Positions 33,907 to 42,438 of a stretch of 64,000 bases of DNA are shown here, piece after piece. The stretch's first letter is position 1. Every line of letters begins with the position of its first letter. The notes under the pieces are model-generated. The model was not told the origin of the DNA, did no database searches, and saw only the letters and a list, made by a program, of their open reading frames with translations. The stretch is from Skermanella mucosa. Lineage in GTDB: Bacteria > Pseudomonadota > Alphaproteobacteria > Azospirillales > Azospirillaceae. Position numbers and translations under genes: made by a program. The stretch lies in NCBI RefSeq assembly GCF_016765655.2, contig NZ_CP086106.1, positions 5,292,501-5,356,500 of the forward strand. Direction: 5' to 3'.

Positions 33907-34533
33907 TCAGATATTCAACCTCAGGATGAATCGATCGGGTCCTTCCAGCTCACCGGAGACGCGCATGCCGTAATGTTCGGCGAAGCGTCCGGTGGCGTAT
34001 GCATGGACCGTACGCGGGGTCAGGGACTCGATGTCGGCATGCCCCGACAGCGCCTGCAGGGTCTCCGCCCGCAGCCCGGCGGCGCGGCCGGCGGCGATCA
34101 CGACAGGCTCGCCGCCGGGACCGGGCTCCACGCCGATCCGGCCGCCATGGGCCAGCGCCTCCTCACCCAGGATGACGAGGTTGAGAAGCACCTTGCCGGT
34201 TCCCAGCGGCAGCGGCGCCCCCTGCCCCAGGCGTCCCGGCTGCCACTCCAGCTTGTACTTGGTTCCGGCGAAATAGCCCTCGGCCGCCTGGACGACATCG
34301 GCCATTCCGGAGGTCTCGCCCGCGGCGCCATAGGCGAGACGCAGAAGCCGGAGCCGGCGGGATGCCTGGTCGGCGCTGTGCGCGATCAGGCCGATGGCCT
34401 CGTCGGCCATGTCGGCCCCCATCTCCTCGATCAGCTCGACGCCGTTGTTGATGGCGCCGACGGGGCTCACCAGTTCATGGCACAGGCGGGAGCACAGCAG
34501 CTCGACCACGCGGATATCCAGGTTGGTCTTCAT
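33907..34533 (-). CDS. chpT: Histidine phosphotransferase ChpT
   Basis: ChpT relays phosphate from the hybrid kinase CckA to CtrA and CpdR. With the ATG at 34533 (MKTNLDIRVVELLCSRLCHE) the protein is 208 aa. The phospho-acceptor histidine lies in CSRLCHELVSPVGAINNGVE, the family's invariant block. The second half is a degenerate HATPase-like fold (GTGKVLLNLVILGEEALAHG) without ATP motifs, as known for ChpT. A longer reading from 34587 was rejected. It is upstream of cheA on the same strand and divergent from a DUF3553 gene, with one GANTC site (34557-34561) between. cckA itself is not in the window. Confidence 0.92.
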   Translation of the reverse strand: MKTNLDIRVVELLCSRLCHELVSPVGAINNGVELIEEMGADMADEAIGLIAHSADQASRRLRLLRLAYGAAGETSGMADVVQAAEGYFAGTKYKLEWQPGRLGQGAPLPLGTGKVLLNLVILGEEALAHGGRIGVEPGPGGEPVVIAAGRAAGLRAETLQALSGHADIESLTPRTVHAYATGRFAEHYGMRVSGELEGPDRFILRLNI

Positions 34534-34650
34534 CTCATCCCATCGAAGGCTGGAGCGATTCCTGACGTCGCCCGTTGAGTATATCATGGTACGAAATGGT
34601 TACGGCTGGAAGAGATCCTTTTCGACACCCGATACGGCACAGGACCGGAC

Positions 34651-34839
34651 ATGAGCGATCCGACCATGGTTCCCGGCGCCCTGGTGCGCCACCCCGCCCA
34701 GCCCGACTGGGGCCTGGGCCAGATTCAGTCCTCCATCGGCAACCGGGTCACGGTAAATTTCGAGCATGCCGGCAAGGTGCTGATCAATGCCGCCGTCGTC
34801 TCGCTCGAAGTGGTGGATCCCGACGACGACCTGCATTGA
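34651..34839 (+). CDS. DUF3553 small protein
   Basis: A 62-aa protein with the DUF3553 pattern: PGALVRHPAQPDWGLGQIQS, then RVTVNFEHAGKVLIN. This is a small SH3-like beta fold related to segments found in UvrD/CarD-type proteins. No enzymatic motif is present. It is divergent from chpT with 117 bases between. The function is unknown. Related small proteins occur widely in alphaproteobacteria. Confidence 0.8.
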   Translation: MSDPTMVPGALVRHPAQPDWGLGQIQSSIGNRVTVNFEHAGKVLINAAVVSLEVVDPDDDLH

Positions 34840-34878
34840 CCCGACATCCCGGCTCACCAGGATCATCGTGCGGGAAGG

Positions 34879-35265
34879 CTACCCCCCGATCAGACTGACA
34901 TGGGCGGCGACCACCCGCCAGCCCCCGGGCGTGCGCATCCAGGTCTGGCTCTGGCGCCCGGTGCGCGGGTTGCCCTCGCGGCGGAACTCGGTGTTTGCCG
35001 TCGCGAAATCGCGCCCGTAGGTCGTGATCACCGTGTTGAACAGCTCGCGCGCCAACCCGGCCGACGGGCGGGCGGCGCGGAACGCCGCTATGGCGTCGTA
35101 GCCGTACAGGTTCTCCCCGACGCCGTAGCGCAGGGTGCGGGGGCTGTCCCAGAACAGCTCGTCCAGCACGGCGACGTCGTTGGTCACCAGCGCGGTCTCG
35201 TACCGCTCGAACGCGGCGGTGACCTCCGCCAGGGTCCCGGGGTCGTTGATGTCCATGGCCTTCAT
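34879..35265 (-). CDS. hpxZ: AtzH/HpxZ-like SnoaL-fold protein (DUF3225)
   Basis: A 128-aa protein of the AtzH/HpxZ family, an NTF2-like fold: [66 protein letters not shown] and [20 protein letters not shown]. The start at 35265 overlaps the stop of the AtzE-like amidase (ATGA). In Pseudomonas sp. ADP the homologue AtzH belongs to the cyanuric acid operon. In Klebsiella HpxZ belongs to an oxalurate cluster. With AtzE, AtzG and AtzF homologues all present here, a role in carboxybiuret or dicarboxyurea turnover is the most economical reading. Confidence 0.87.
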   Translation of the reverse strand: MKAMDINDPGTLAEVTAAFERYETALVTNDVAVLDELFWDSPRTLRYGVGENLYGYDAIAAFRAARPSAGLARELFNTVITTYGRDFATANTEFRREGNPRTGRQSQTWMRTPGGWRVVAAHVSLIGG

Positions 35266-36644
35266 CTCTCCCAGCTCGTCTCGCCGCGCGCCACCGGCGC
35301 CTTGCAAATACCCCTGGCTTCCAGCTCGGCCGCGACCCGGAAAGCCAGATCCTCCCGTCCCGGCGCGGCCACCACCTGGACCCCGATCGGCAGGCCGCCG
35401 GGCCGCGGCACCGGAACCGCCACGACCGGCAGGCCGATCAGCGACAGCGGCTGCGTGAAGATGCCGATGTTCGGCCGGACCAGCATCTCCACCCCGTCCA
35501 GAACCATGGTCTGCTGGCCGATCGGCGGGGCCGTGCAGGGGGTGGCGGGGGCCAGGATCACGTCGACGCGGGAGAACAACTCCATCACGCGGTCATGATA
35601 CCAGCGGCGGAAGCGCTGCGCCTGGAGGTACCACGACGCCGGCACCATGGCGCCGGCCAGCAGCCGGTCGCGGGTCGCCGGATCGAAGTCCGCCGCCCGG
35701 TTCCGGAGCCGCTCCAGGTGCAGGTTGCCGCCCTCGGCGGTGGTGATGACATAGGCCGCCGCCCGCGCCCGCGCCGCCTCGGGCACCACGACCCTTTCCC
35801 CGGCGCCCAGGGCCTCCGCGACCGTCGCCACCGCCTCGAACGCCGCCGGATCGGCGCCTCGGGCGAAGTAGTCGCCGGCGACCGCGATCCGGAGCCCGTC
35901 CGCCCCCTGTCCCAGCACCGGCGACACCGGCGTGGCGGTTTGCGGTTCCTGCATCGCGTCGTAGGCCGCCGCGAGGTCGGCTGCGGAGCGTCCCAGCGGC
36001 CCCAGATGGTCGAGGCTGGAGCAGAACGGGAAGGTCCCCTCGCGGCTCAGCCGGCCGAAGGTCGGCTTAAGCCCGAACAGCCCGCAGAACGAGGACGGCA
36101 CCCGGATCGACCCGTTGGTGTCGGACCCCAGCGCCAGCGGCACGAACCCGGCCGCGACCGCCGTTCCCGACCCGCCCGACGAGCCGCCGGACATGCGCGC
36201 CGGGTCGTGCGGATTGCGCGACGGGCCGTAATGGCTGTTCTCCCCCGTGAAGTCGTAGGCGTACTCGCCCATGTTGAGGGCGCCGACCAGCACGGCCCCG
36301 GCGTCGTTCAGGCGCCGGATCAGTTCGGCGTCCGCCCCGGCCGGCGGATGGCCGGCATTGATCTTCGAGCCCGCCAGGGTCGGCAGCCCCTTGATGTCGA
36401 ACAGGTTCTTGACCGCGAACGGGACCCCGGCGAGCGGGCCCGGATCGCCTCCCGCCCGGACTCGCGCATCGACGGAGGCGGCCTCGTCGAGGGCGCGTTC
36501 CGCGGTGACCGCGGTGAAGGCGCCGAGATGGGCGTCCAGCGCCTCGATCCGGAACAGGGCGGCGCGCGCGACCTCGACCGCGCTGACCGTTCCGCCCTTC
36601 ACCGCGGAGGCGATCTCCAGCGCGCCGCTGGCATGGTCGATCAT
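35262..36644 (-). CDS. atzE: AtzE-family amidase (1-carboxybiuret hydrolase-like)
   Basis: A 460-aa amidase-signature enzyme. The Ser-cisSer-Lys triad is visible: Lys in [14 protein letters not shown], then [20 protein letters not shown] and [20 protein letters not shown]. AtzE hydrolyses 1-carboxybiuret in the cyanuric acid pathway and needs the small subunit AtzG. Here an AtzG/DUF4089 gene overlaps its start (36641-36644) and an AtzH/HpxZ gene overlaps its stop, the same trio as atzG-atzE-atzH or hpxX-Y-Z. Oxalurate amidase is the main alternative. The allophanate hydrolase and biuret hydrolase nearby favour the biuret branch. Confidence 0.87.
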   Translation of the reverse strand: MIDHASGALEIASAVKGGTVSAVEVARAALFRIEALDAHLGAFTAVTAERALDEAASVDARVRAGGDPGPLAGVPFAVKNLFDIKGLPTLAGSKINAGHPPAGADAELIRRLNDAGAVLVGALNMGEYAYDFTGENSHYGPSRNPHDPARMSGGSSGGSGTAVAAGFVPLALGSDTNGSIRVPSSFCGLFGLKPTFGRLSREGTFPFCSSLDHLGPLGRSAADLAAAYDAMQEPQTATPVSPVLGQGADGLRIAVAGDYFARGADPAAFEAVATVAEALGAGERVVVPEAARARAAAYVITTAEGGNLHLERLRNRAADFDPATRDRLLAGAMVPASWYLQAQRFRRWYHDRVMELFSRVDVILAPATPCTAPPIGQQTMVLDGVEMLVRPNIGIFTQPLSLIGLPVVAVPVPRPGGLPIGVQVVAAPGREDLAFRVAAELEARGICKAPVARGETSWER

Positions 36645-36844
36645 CGGGACTCCTCCCCAGGCCGGAAGGCGGGCGCTGGCTCGACCGCGTCGGGCAGCGG
36701 GAACTCCGTGACCAGCCGGGCTATCTCGGCGGTGCGGGCCATGTTCGCGACGACGCCGGGCCGGTGATCCGGGTCGATCGCCAATCCCAGCGCCGCGGCC
36801 ATATGATCCACATGGCTCCCGGCATCGAAAGTATTATCGGGCAT
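36641..36844 (-). CDS. atzG: AtzG-like small subunit (DUF4089)
   Basis: A 67-aa helical protein (FDAGSHVDHMAAALGLAIDP, then GVVANMARTAEIARLVTEFP) that fits DUF4089/AtzG, the GatC-like subunit that stabilises AtzE. Length and helix spacing match the family. The start is ATG at 36844, and the last bases overlap the amidase start (ATGA). It is the first gene of the leftward trio and diverges from the GntR regulator. Confidence 0.85.
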   Translation of the reverse strand: MPDNTFDAGSHVDHMAAALGLAIDPDHRPGVVANMARTAEIARLVTEFPLPDAVEPAPAFRPGEESR

Positions 36845-36951
36845 GGTCCTCCCCTTTTGCTAAGGTCGTGGCCGTTCCCGACGCAACCGGCATGCCAATG
36901 GCAAAGGGTCCGGAATCGTTGGTCGAAGCGGAGGGTTCTGCATAAATGTTG

Positions 36952-36978
36952 TGCTGGCCGAAGGCGATGCTGGCCGAA
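36952..36978. promoter_or_regulatory. Direct-repeat candidate operator before the GntR gene
   Basis: TGCTGGCCGAA occurs at 36952-36962 and 36968-36978, a spacing of 16 bases, ending 21 bases before the GntR GTG start. It lies in the divergent region between atzG and the regulator gene. A small palindrome TGCCA-A-TGGCA is at 36893-36903. Either could be the GntR binding site. Confidence 0.35.
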
Positions 36979-36999
36979 CAGGGGATCGGGTGACCGGGC

Positions 37000-37707
37000 G
37001 TGAGTGACCAGAGAATGGAGCTGAGGCGGACGCGGGCGGACGAGATCCGCGAGGCGGTCGCCGACGACATCATGTCCGGGCGGATTTTCCCCGGCGTCCG
37101 CCTGGACGAGCAGGAGCTGGCCGACCGCTTCGGCGTGTCCCGCACGCCGGTCCGCGAGGCGCTGAAGCAGCTGTCCGCCACCGGCCTGATCGTCCTGCGC
37201 GCCCACAAGGGCGCCGTCGTCACGCCGATGACCGACGGCGGCCTGTCGGAACTGTTCGAGGGGCTGGCGGAGCTGGAGGCCGCGTGCAGCAGGCTGGCGG
37301 CGGAGAAGATGAGCGGCGCCGAGCGGCGCGCGCTCGAGTCGGTCCACCGGGAGGTCGGCGACCTGGTCCGGCGCGGCGATCCGGACGAGTATCACCTCGC
37401 CAACATCCGCTTCCACGACATGATCTACCAGGGCAGCCACAACGGATTCCTGGCCGAAACCACCGTCGCGCTGCGCCGGCGGCTGTCGCCGTTCTCGCGC
37501 GCCCAGTTCCGTAACCTGGGCCGGATGGCCCGCTCCTTCGCCGAGCACGACCAGATCGTCACGGCGATCGTGCGCGGCGACGGGGACGCGGCCTTCCGGG
37601 CGATGCGCGCCCATCTGGCGACGGTCGAGCACGCGTTCGAGGATTATCTCGCGGAGGAAGGCCGGGCGGCCAGGGCGGTGGCGGCCACCCGGCGCCAGGC
37701 GCCCTAA
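37000..37707 (+). CDS. GntR-family (FCD domain) transcriptional regulator
   Basis: A 235-aa regulator. The N-terminal winged helix contains LDEQELADRFGVSRTPVREA, ALKQLSATGLIVLRAHKGAV (the R-T-P-V-R-E-A-L signature). The all-helical FCD ligand domain follows, with metal-site histidines in ANIRFHDMIYQGSHN and FAEHDQIVTAIVRGD. It starts with GTG at 37000 and diverges from atzG. It probably represses the amidase and/or transport genes until an inducer such as a ureide or carboxylate binds. FCD proteins usually bind small acids with a metal. Its end overlaps the convergent DUF3126 gene by 4 bases. Confidence 0.9.
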   Translation: MSDQRMELRRTRADEIREAVADDIMSGRIFPGVRLDEQELADRFGVSRTPVREALKQLSATGLIVLRAHKGAVVTPMTDGGLSELFEGLAELEAACSRLAAEKMSGAERRALESVHREVGDLVRRGDPDEYHLANIRFHDMIYQGSHNGFLAETTVALRRRLSPFSRAQFRNLGRMARSFAEHDQIVTAIVRGDGDAAFRAMRAHLATVEHAFEDYLAEEGRAARAVAATRRQAP

Positions 37708-37958
37708 CGGGTCGGCTTGCCCTTGCCGCCGGCGGGGACGGCGCTGGCCGGGGGCAGGTCCTCGGACAGGATGGTGATGTGCAGGTCGTAGGACACCTCG
37801 CCCTCGTCCTCGTCCCTGTGGACCACACCGATGAACTCGTCGCCGATCAGCATTTCGATCGGCGCGCCGCGCTTGGGCGGAGGGACGATGGTGATCCGGT
37901 CGTTCCCGAAAGTCCGGCGGAGATAATCCTGGACCCTGGCGATTTCGTTGGGCGTCAT
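37704..37958 (-). CDS. DUF3126 small protein
   Basis: An 84-aa protein: MTPNEIARVQDYLRRTFGND, then ITIVPPPKRGAPIEMLIGDE, FIGVVHRDEDEGEVSYDLHI and TILSEDL. This matches DUF3126, a small alpha/beta protein nearly restricted to alphaproteobacteria, of unknown function. The ATG at 37958 is preferred to an upstream ATG at 38024. A few extra C-terminal residues overlap the gntR stop from the opposite strand. Confidence 0.85.
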   Translation of the reverse strand: MTPNEIARVQDYLRRTFGNDRITIVPPPKRGAPIEMLIGDEFIGVVHRDEDEGEVSYDLHITILSEDLPPASAVPAGGKGKPTR

Positions 37959-38102
37959 CACACTCTCGACAGGCTGTTGCGGCGTCAATCCCCGATCCTG
38001 GTGCCGCAGGTCAATTGGCAACATCGGGCGGAGGCTCCGTGTTGCGGCACCGGACGCCGTTGCGCAAGTCCGGAATGTTGCGCGGCACGGATTTAGCGTC
38101 GC

Positions 38103-39911
38103 TCAAGCCCGTCCGGCGACATAGGCCCGCCAGCCGCCAAGATGCGAGATATCCTCCGCCCCGCGGGTGGCGAATGCTTCGCACAGGAAGCCCTTGACTG
38201 GCCCGATGCCGTCCACCAGCACCGTGCCGATGCCGAGCGGCGCCCCGATCCCGGCCATGAAGCGGGCTAGACCGGCATCCGGCACCGCCCACAGTTCGGC
38301 CTCGATCGCATGCCCGTCCTCCGGCCCGACACGCAGCAGGCCGGGCCGCGCCGGGGCCATCCCGGACAGGGCGAACAGGCGATAGAGGGGCTCGGTCCTG
38401 ACCGCCGCGACCTTGCGGGCGCCCAGCGCCACCAGCTCGCCGTTCAGCGGCATGCCTTCCATATGCCCGCCGACCACCGCCACCAGCGTTCCGTCCCGCG
38501 CGGGAGCCTCGGCCGGCCGGTCCGGCAGGGCGGTGCCGGTGGCGCCCAGGGTCAGCCCGGTGGCGCGCTGCCAGCGGCTGCCCAGCGCCGCCAACGCCCG
38601 GTCGCGTCCGGCGGGCGCGATCAGCGTGACGCCGAGCGGCAGGCCGAGCGGGCCGAAGCCGTTCGGCACCGCGACGGCGGAGAGGTCCAGCAGGTTGGTG
38701 AAGTTGGTGTAGGCGCCCAGGTTGGTGTTGAGCGCCACCGGGTCGGCCTCCAGCTGGTCCACGGTGTAGATGGTTCCCGCCGTCGGCACCAGCAGCACGT
38801 CGATCTCCCGCCACGCATGGTCCGCCGTCCTGCGCAGTTCCTCCAACCGGTACATCGCCCGGAAGGCATCGACCGCGCTGTACCCATCCGCGGACTGGAT
38901 GATGCGCCGGGTGACGGGATGCACGCTCTCCGGCCGGTCGCGCAGGAACGTTTCGATCGCGGCCATCCGCTCGGCGACCCAGGGACCGCTGTAGAGCAGC
39001 TCGGCGGTCTCCCGGAACGGGGTGAAGTCGATCGTGACCGCCTGCCCGCCCAGGCCCGACAGGCGCTCGACGGCGTCGGCGAAGAGCTGCGCCGCCGCTT
39101 CGTCGCCGAAGAAATGCAGGTCCTCGGCGCGCGGCACCCCGAAGCGGAAGCGCTCGGGCAGCGCCGCGTCCTGCACGGTGCGCGAATAGGGATCGCCGGC
39201 ATCGAACCCGCGGGCGACGTCGAACACGGCCGCCGCGTCGGCCGATGTCAGGGCGAAGATGGACACGCAGTCGAGCGAGCGGCAGGCCGGCACGACGCCC
39301 GACGTGCTGAGGGCGCCGCGCGTCGGCTTCAATCCCACGATGTTGTTGAAGGCCGCCGGCACCCTGCCCGACCCCGCCGTGTCGGTTCCCAGCGCGAAGC
39401 CGACCAGCCCGGACGAGACCGCCACCGCCGAGCCGGAACTGGACCCGCCCGGGATATAGCGGGGATCGAACGGGTTGCGCGGGACGCCGTAGGGCGAGCG
39501 GACGCCGACCAGGCCGGTCGCGAACTGGTCCAGGTTGGTCTTGCCGACCAGCACGGCCCCCGCCTCCAGCAGCCGGCTCACCACGGGCGCCGTCGCCTTC
39601 GGCCGGTAGGCGAAATCGGGGCAGGCCGCCGTGGTCGGCATCCCCGCCACGTCGATATTGTCCTTGACCGCGAAGGGAATGCCGAAGAGCGGCAGCGCGG
39701 CGGCCTCGTCGCGGCCCAAGCCGTCCAGCTCCCGGGCGCGCCGCCGCAGGTCGGCCGGGTCGCAGCGGGAAATCCACACATGATCGTCGCCCGCCGCCTC
39801 GATCCGCCCCAGGACGCCCTCCACGACGGTTGCGACCGACAGGGTGCCGTCGGCGTACCGGTCGCCGAGAGTTGCCAGATCCAAGCTTCCGATCACGTCT
39901 TCCCCGCTCAT
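38103..39911 (-). CDS. atzF: Allophanate hydrolase (AtzF/DUR2-type)
   Basis: This enzyme hydrolyses allophanate to ammonia and CO2, the last step of biuret, cyanuric acid or urea-amidolyase pathways. The 602-aa protein has an amidase-signature domain with Lys in GIPFAVKDNIDVAGMPTT, the PGGSSSGSAVAVSSG loop and GTDTAGSGRVPAAFNNIVGL. A separate C-terminal domain of about 150 residues follows (GHMEGMPLNGELVALGARKV, PLYRLFALSG, GIGTVLVDGIGPVKGFLCEA). This two-domain length is specific to allophanate hydrolase. The ATG at 39911 (MSGEDVIG) is chosen over 39950. No biotin-dependent urea carboxylase is adjacent. It is divergent from the ABC operon. Confidence 0.93.
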   Translation of the reverse strand: MSGEDVIGSLDLATLGDRYADGTLSVATVVEGVLGRIEAAGDDHVWISRCDPADLRRRARELDGLGRDEAAALPLFGIPFAVKDNIDVAGMPTTAACPDFAYRPKATAPVVSRLLEAGAVLVGKTNLDQFATGLVGVRSPYGVPRNPFDPRYIPGGSSSGSAVAVSSGLVGFALGTDTAGSGRVPAAFNNIVGLKPTRGALSTSGVVPACRSLDCVSIFALTSADAAAVFDVARGFDAGDPYSRTVQDAALPERFRFGVPRAEDLHFFGDEAAAQLFADAVERLSGLGGQAVTIDFTPFRETAELLYSGPWVAERMAAIETFLRDRPESVHPVTRRIIQSADGYSAVDAFRAMYRLEELRRTADHAWREIDVLLVPTAGTIYTVDQLEADPVALNTNLGAYTNFTNLLDLSAVAVPNGFGPLGLPLGVTLIAPAGRDRALAALGSRWQRATGLTLGATGTALPDRPAEAPARDGTLVAVVGGHMEGMPLNGELVALGARKVAAVRTEPLYRLFALSGMAPARPGLLRVGPEDGHAIEAELWAVPDAGLARFMAGIGAPLGIGTVLVDGIGPVKGFLCEAFATRGAEDISHLGGWRAYVAGRA

Positions 39912-39934
39912 CTCAATTCCCTTCCTTGCATTGC

Positions 39935-39952
39935 GTATGCGATCATGCATAC
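39935..39952. promoter_or_regulatory. Palindromic operator candidate between atzF and the ABC operon
   Basis: GTATGC-GATCAT-GCATAC is a perfect 6-bp inverted repeat with a 6-base spacer, 24 bases upstream of the atzF ATG. It is in the 274-base divergent gap 39912-40185, which is AT rich and must hold both promoters. Size and symmetry suit a dimeric GntR/FCD regulator such as the one at 37000-37707. The link is inference. Confidence 0.4.
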
Positions 39953-40185
39953 AGCACGCCAGAAACTTTCCTCAGCAAAATCAATATATTACCTCACCTA
40001 GAAATCAAACATCCGAAAACGTGCTTAAATTTTGCGCTGCAAAGGCCTCGTCCGCCCAACGCTTATGCAGCCCTTGACTGACGCTTCCGCCGGAATCCCG
40101 CCGCCAAGCGGCTTATGACCCTTGGTATAAAGCTTGCACGATACCGGCCATCAAACGAATGAAAATTCCTGGATGGAGGGTTCTG

Positions 40186-41316
40186 ATGACGGTGAATCAG
40201 GGCATTTCACGTCGCACGGCTCTGGGCGCCCTCGCGGGCGCCGCTGCGGGAACCGCGCTCTCGGGCTTCTCGCCGCTCTCACGGGCCCTCGCCGCCAAGA
40301 AGCTGATGGTCGGCTTCATCTATGTCGGCCCGCGCGACGACTTCGGCTATAACCAGGCCCATGCCGAAGCCGCCGCGGCGCTCCGCTCCCTGAGCGGCAT
40401 CAAGGTCGTGGAGGAGGAGAAGGTCGCCGAGACCCTCGACGTCCAGAAGACCATGGAAAGCATGATCAACCTGGACGGCGCCGAACTGGTCTTCCCGACC
40501 TCGTTCGGCTATTTCGACCCGCACATGCTGAAGGTGGCGCAGAAATATCCCGAGGTGGAGTTCCGCCACTGCGGCGGCATGTTCAAGGCCGGCACCCACC
40601 CTGCCAACACCGGCAGCTATTTCGGCTATATCGACGAGGGCCAGTACCTCAACGGCGTCGCCGCCGGCCATGCGACCAAGTCCAAGAAGCTGGGCTTCGT
40701 CGCGGCCAAGCCGATCCCGCAGGTCCTGCGCAACATCAACGCCTTCACCCTCGGCGCCCGCTCGGTCGACCCGGCCATCACCACCCAGGTGATCTTCACC
40801 GGCGACTGGTCGATGCCGGTCAAGGAGGCGGAGGCGACCAACGGGCTGGTGAACGCCGGCGTCGATGTCGTCACCTGCCACGTGGACAGCCCCAAGGTCG
40901 TGGTCGAGACCGCCGAGCGGCGCGGCGCCTATACCTGCGGCTACCATGCCAACCAGGCGCCGCTGGCCCCCAAGGGCTATCTGACCGGGGCGGAGTGGAA
41001 CTGGATCACCGTCTACAAGGACTTCGTGACCAAGGCCCAGGCGGGCGAGAAGCCGGGGCAGTTCGTCCGCGGCGGCCTGAAGGAGGGCTTCATCAAGACC
41101 TCCGCCTACGGACCGGCGGTCAGCCCCGAGTCCAGGGCCGCCGGCGAGGTGATCAAGGCGAAGATGATGGCCGGCGACTTCCCGATCTTCGCCGGCCCGA
41201 TCCGCAGCAACACCGGGGCGGAGGTCATCCCCGCCGGCAAGACCTACGGCCAGACCGACCTTTGGCTCGAAGGGATGGACTGGCTGGCCGAGGGCGTCGT
41301 CGGCTCGACCTCCTGA
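40186..41316 (+). CDS. BMP-family ABC transporter substrate-binding protein
   Basis: A 376-aa periplasmic binding protein of the basic membrane protein (BMP/PnrA) family. The signal has a twin-arginine-like motif (GISRRTALGALAGAAAGTAL). The mature part has KLMVGFIYVGPRDDFGYNQA, then INLDGAELVFPTSFGYFDPH and an ADIG-like domain seen as YTCGYHANQAPLAPKGYLTG. BMP proteins typically bind nucleosides, purines or related ureide-like molecules. The ATG at 40186 has GGAGGG 5 bases upstream and is preferred to 40159. It is the first gene of an operon with two permeases, an ATPase and two hydrolases, so the cargo is probably a urea-derived amide such as biuret. Confidence 0.9.
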   Translation: MTVNQGISRRTALGALAGAAAGTALSGFSPLSRALAAKKLMVGFIYVGPRDDFGYNQAHAEAAAALRSLSGIKVVEEEKVAETLDVQKTMESMINLDGAELVFPTSFGYFDPHMLKVAQKYPEVEFRHCGGMFKAGTHPANTGSYFGYIDEGQYLNGVAAGHATKSKKLGFVAAKPIPQVLRNINAFTLGARSVDPAITTQVIFTGDWSMPVKEAEATNGLVNAGVDVVTCHVDSPKVVVETAERRGAYTCGYHANQAPLAPKGYLTGAEWNWITVYKDFVTKAQAGEKPGQFVRGGLKEGFIKTSAYGPAVSPESRAAGEVIKAKMMAGDFPIFAGPIRSNTGAEVIPAGKTYGQTDLWLEGMDWLAEGVVGSTS

Positions 41317-41330
41317 GGAGGGCCGGGACG

Positions 41331-42434
41331 ATGGTCAACCAGACCGCCCGGCTGCCGGGCGCCGCCGCGCCGCCCTTCGGCAACCTCCCCCTGGATGCGA
41401 TCCGCAGCGCCGCCGAAGCGGTCCTGATCCCGGTCGGGGCCCTGCTCGCCACGGCGGTCGTCTTCGGGATCTTCGTGGCGCTGGCCGGGGCCGATCCGTT
41501 CGAGACCTTCGAGCTGATGTACCGGGGCGCCTTCGGCACCTGGTTCTCCTGGCAGAACACGCTCCAGCGGACGGCGCCGCTGCTTCTGACCGCCCTGTGC
41601 GTGGCCCTGCCGGCGCGGCTCGGCCTCGTCATCATCGGCGGCGAGGGGGCGCTGGTGATCGGCGGGCTGTGCTCGGCCGCCGCCGGGATGGCGATGGCGG
41701 GAGCGCCGCCGTGGCTGCTGCTGGGCGTCATGGCGCTGGCCGGCATGGCGGCGGGCGGCGCCTGGATCGCGCTGGCCGGCGCGCTCCGCCAGTTCCGCGG
41801 CGTCAACGAGACGATTTCCAGCCTGCTGCTGGCCTATATCGCGATCGCCCTGATGAACCACATGGTCGAAGGACCCTTGCGCGATCCGGCCAGCCTCAAC
41901 AAGCCGTCCACGCCGCCGCTGGGGGAATCCTTCATGATCGGGTCGATGCCCGGCCTGGACGTCCACTGGGGGCTGGCGTTCGGCCTGATCGCCTGCGTCG
42001 CGGCCTATGTGCTGATGCAGCGGACCACCTTCGGCTTCGGCGCGCGGATGGTCGGCGGCAATGTCCGGGCCGCCCGCATGGCCGGGCTGTCGGTAGCGAA
42101 GCTGACCCTGGTCACCTGCTTCCTGGCCGGGGCCGCCGCCGGGCTGGCCGGCATGGTCGAGGTGGCGGCGGTCCATGGCAGCGCCAACGCCTCGCTGGTC
42201 GCGGGCTACGGCTATACCGGCATCCTGATCGCCTTCATCGCCCGGCAGAACCCGCTGGCGGTGATCCCGGTGGCCCTGATGTTCGGCGGCATCGCCGCCA
42301 GCGGCGGGCTGCTCCAGCGCCGGCTGGACCTGCCCGACGCCACCATCCTGGTGCTCCAGGGCATCGCCTTCGTCATGATCCTGGCCAGCGACACGCTCTA
42401 CGGCCGGTTCCGCATCTTCCAGCCGAGGGGGTGA
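41331..42434 (+). CDS. ABC transporter permease 1 (BPD_transp_2 family)
   Basis: A 367-aa inner-membrane permease with about ten hydrophobic segments. Family features are PARLGLVIIGGEGALVIGGL, the cytoplasmic coupling region FRGVNETISSLLLAYIAIAL and TFGFGARMVGGNVRAARMAG. It resembles YufP-type nucleoside permeases that partner BMP binding proteins. The ATG at 41331 lies 14 bases after the binding-protein stop. Upstream in-frame readings were rejected as shadows of that gene. It ends 4 bases before the second permease. Confidence 0.9.
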   Translation: MVNQTARLPGAAAPPFGNLPLDAIRSAAEAVLIPVGALLATAVVFGIFVALAGADPFETFELMYRGAFGTWFSWQNTLQRTAPLLLTALCVALPARLGLVIIGGEGALVIGGLCSAAAGMAMAGAPPWLLLGVMALAGMAAGGAWIALAGALRQFRGVNETISSLLLAYIAIALMNHMVEGPLRDPASLNKPSTPPLGESFMIGSMPGLDVHWGLAFGLIACVAAYVLMQRTTFGFGARMVGGNVRAARMAGLSVAKLTLVTCFLAGAAAGLAGMVEVAAVHGSANASLVAGYGYTGILIAFIARQNPLAVIPVALMFGGIAASGGLLQRRLDLPDATILVLQGIAFVMILASDTLYGRFRIFQPRG

Positions 42435-42438
42435 CGCC

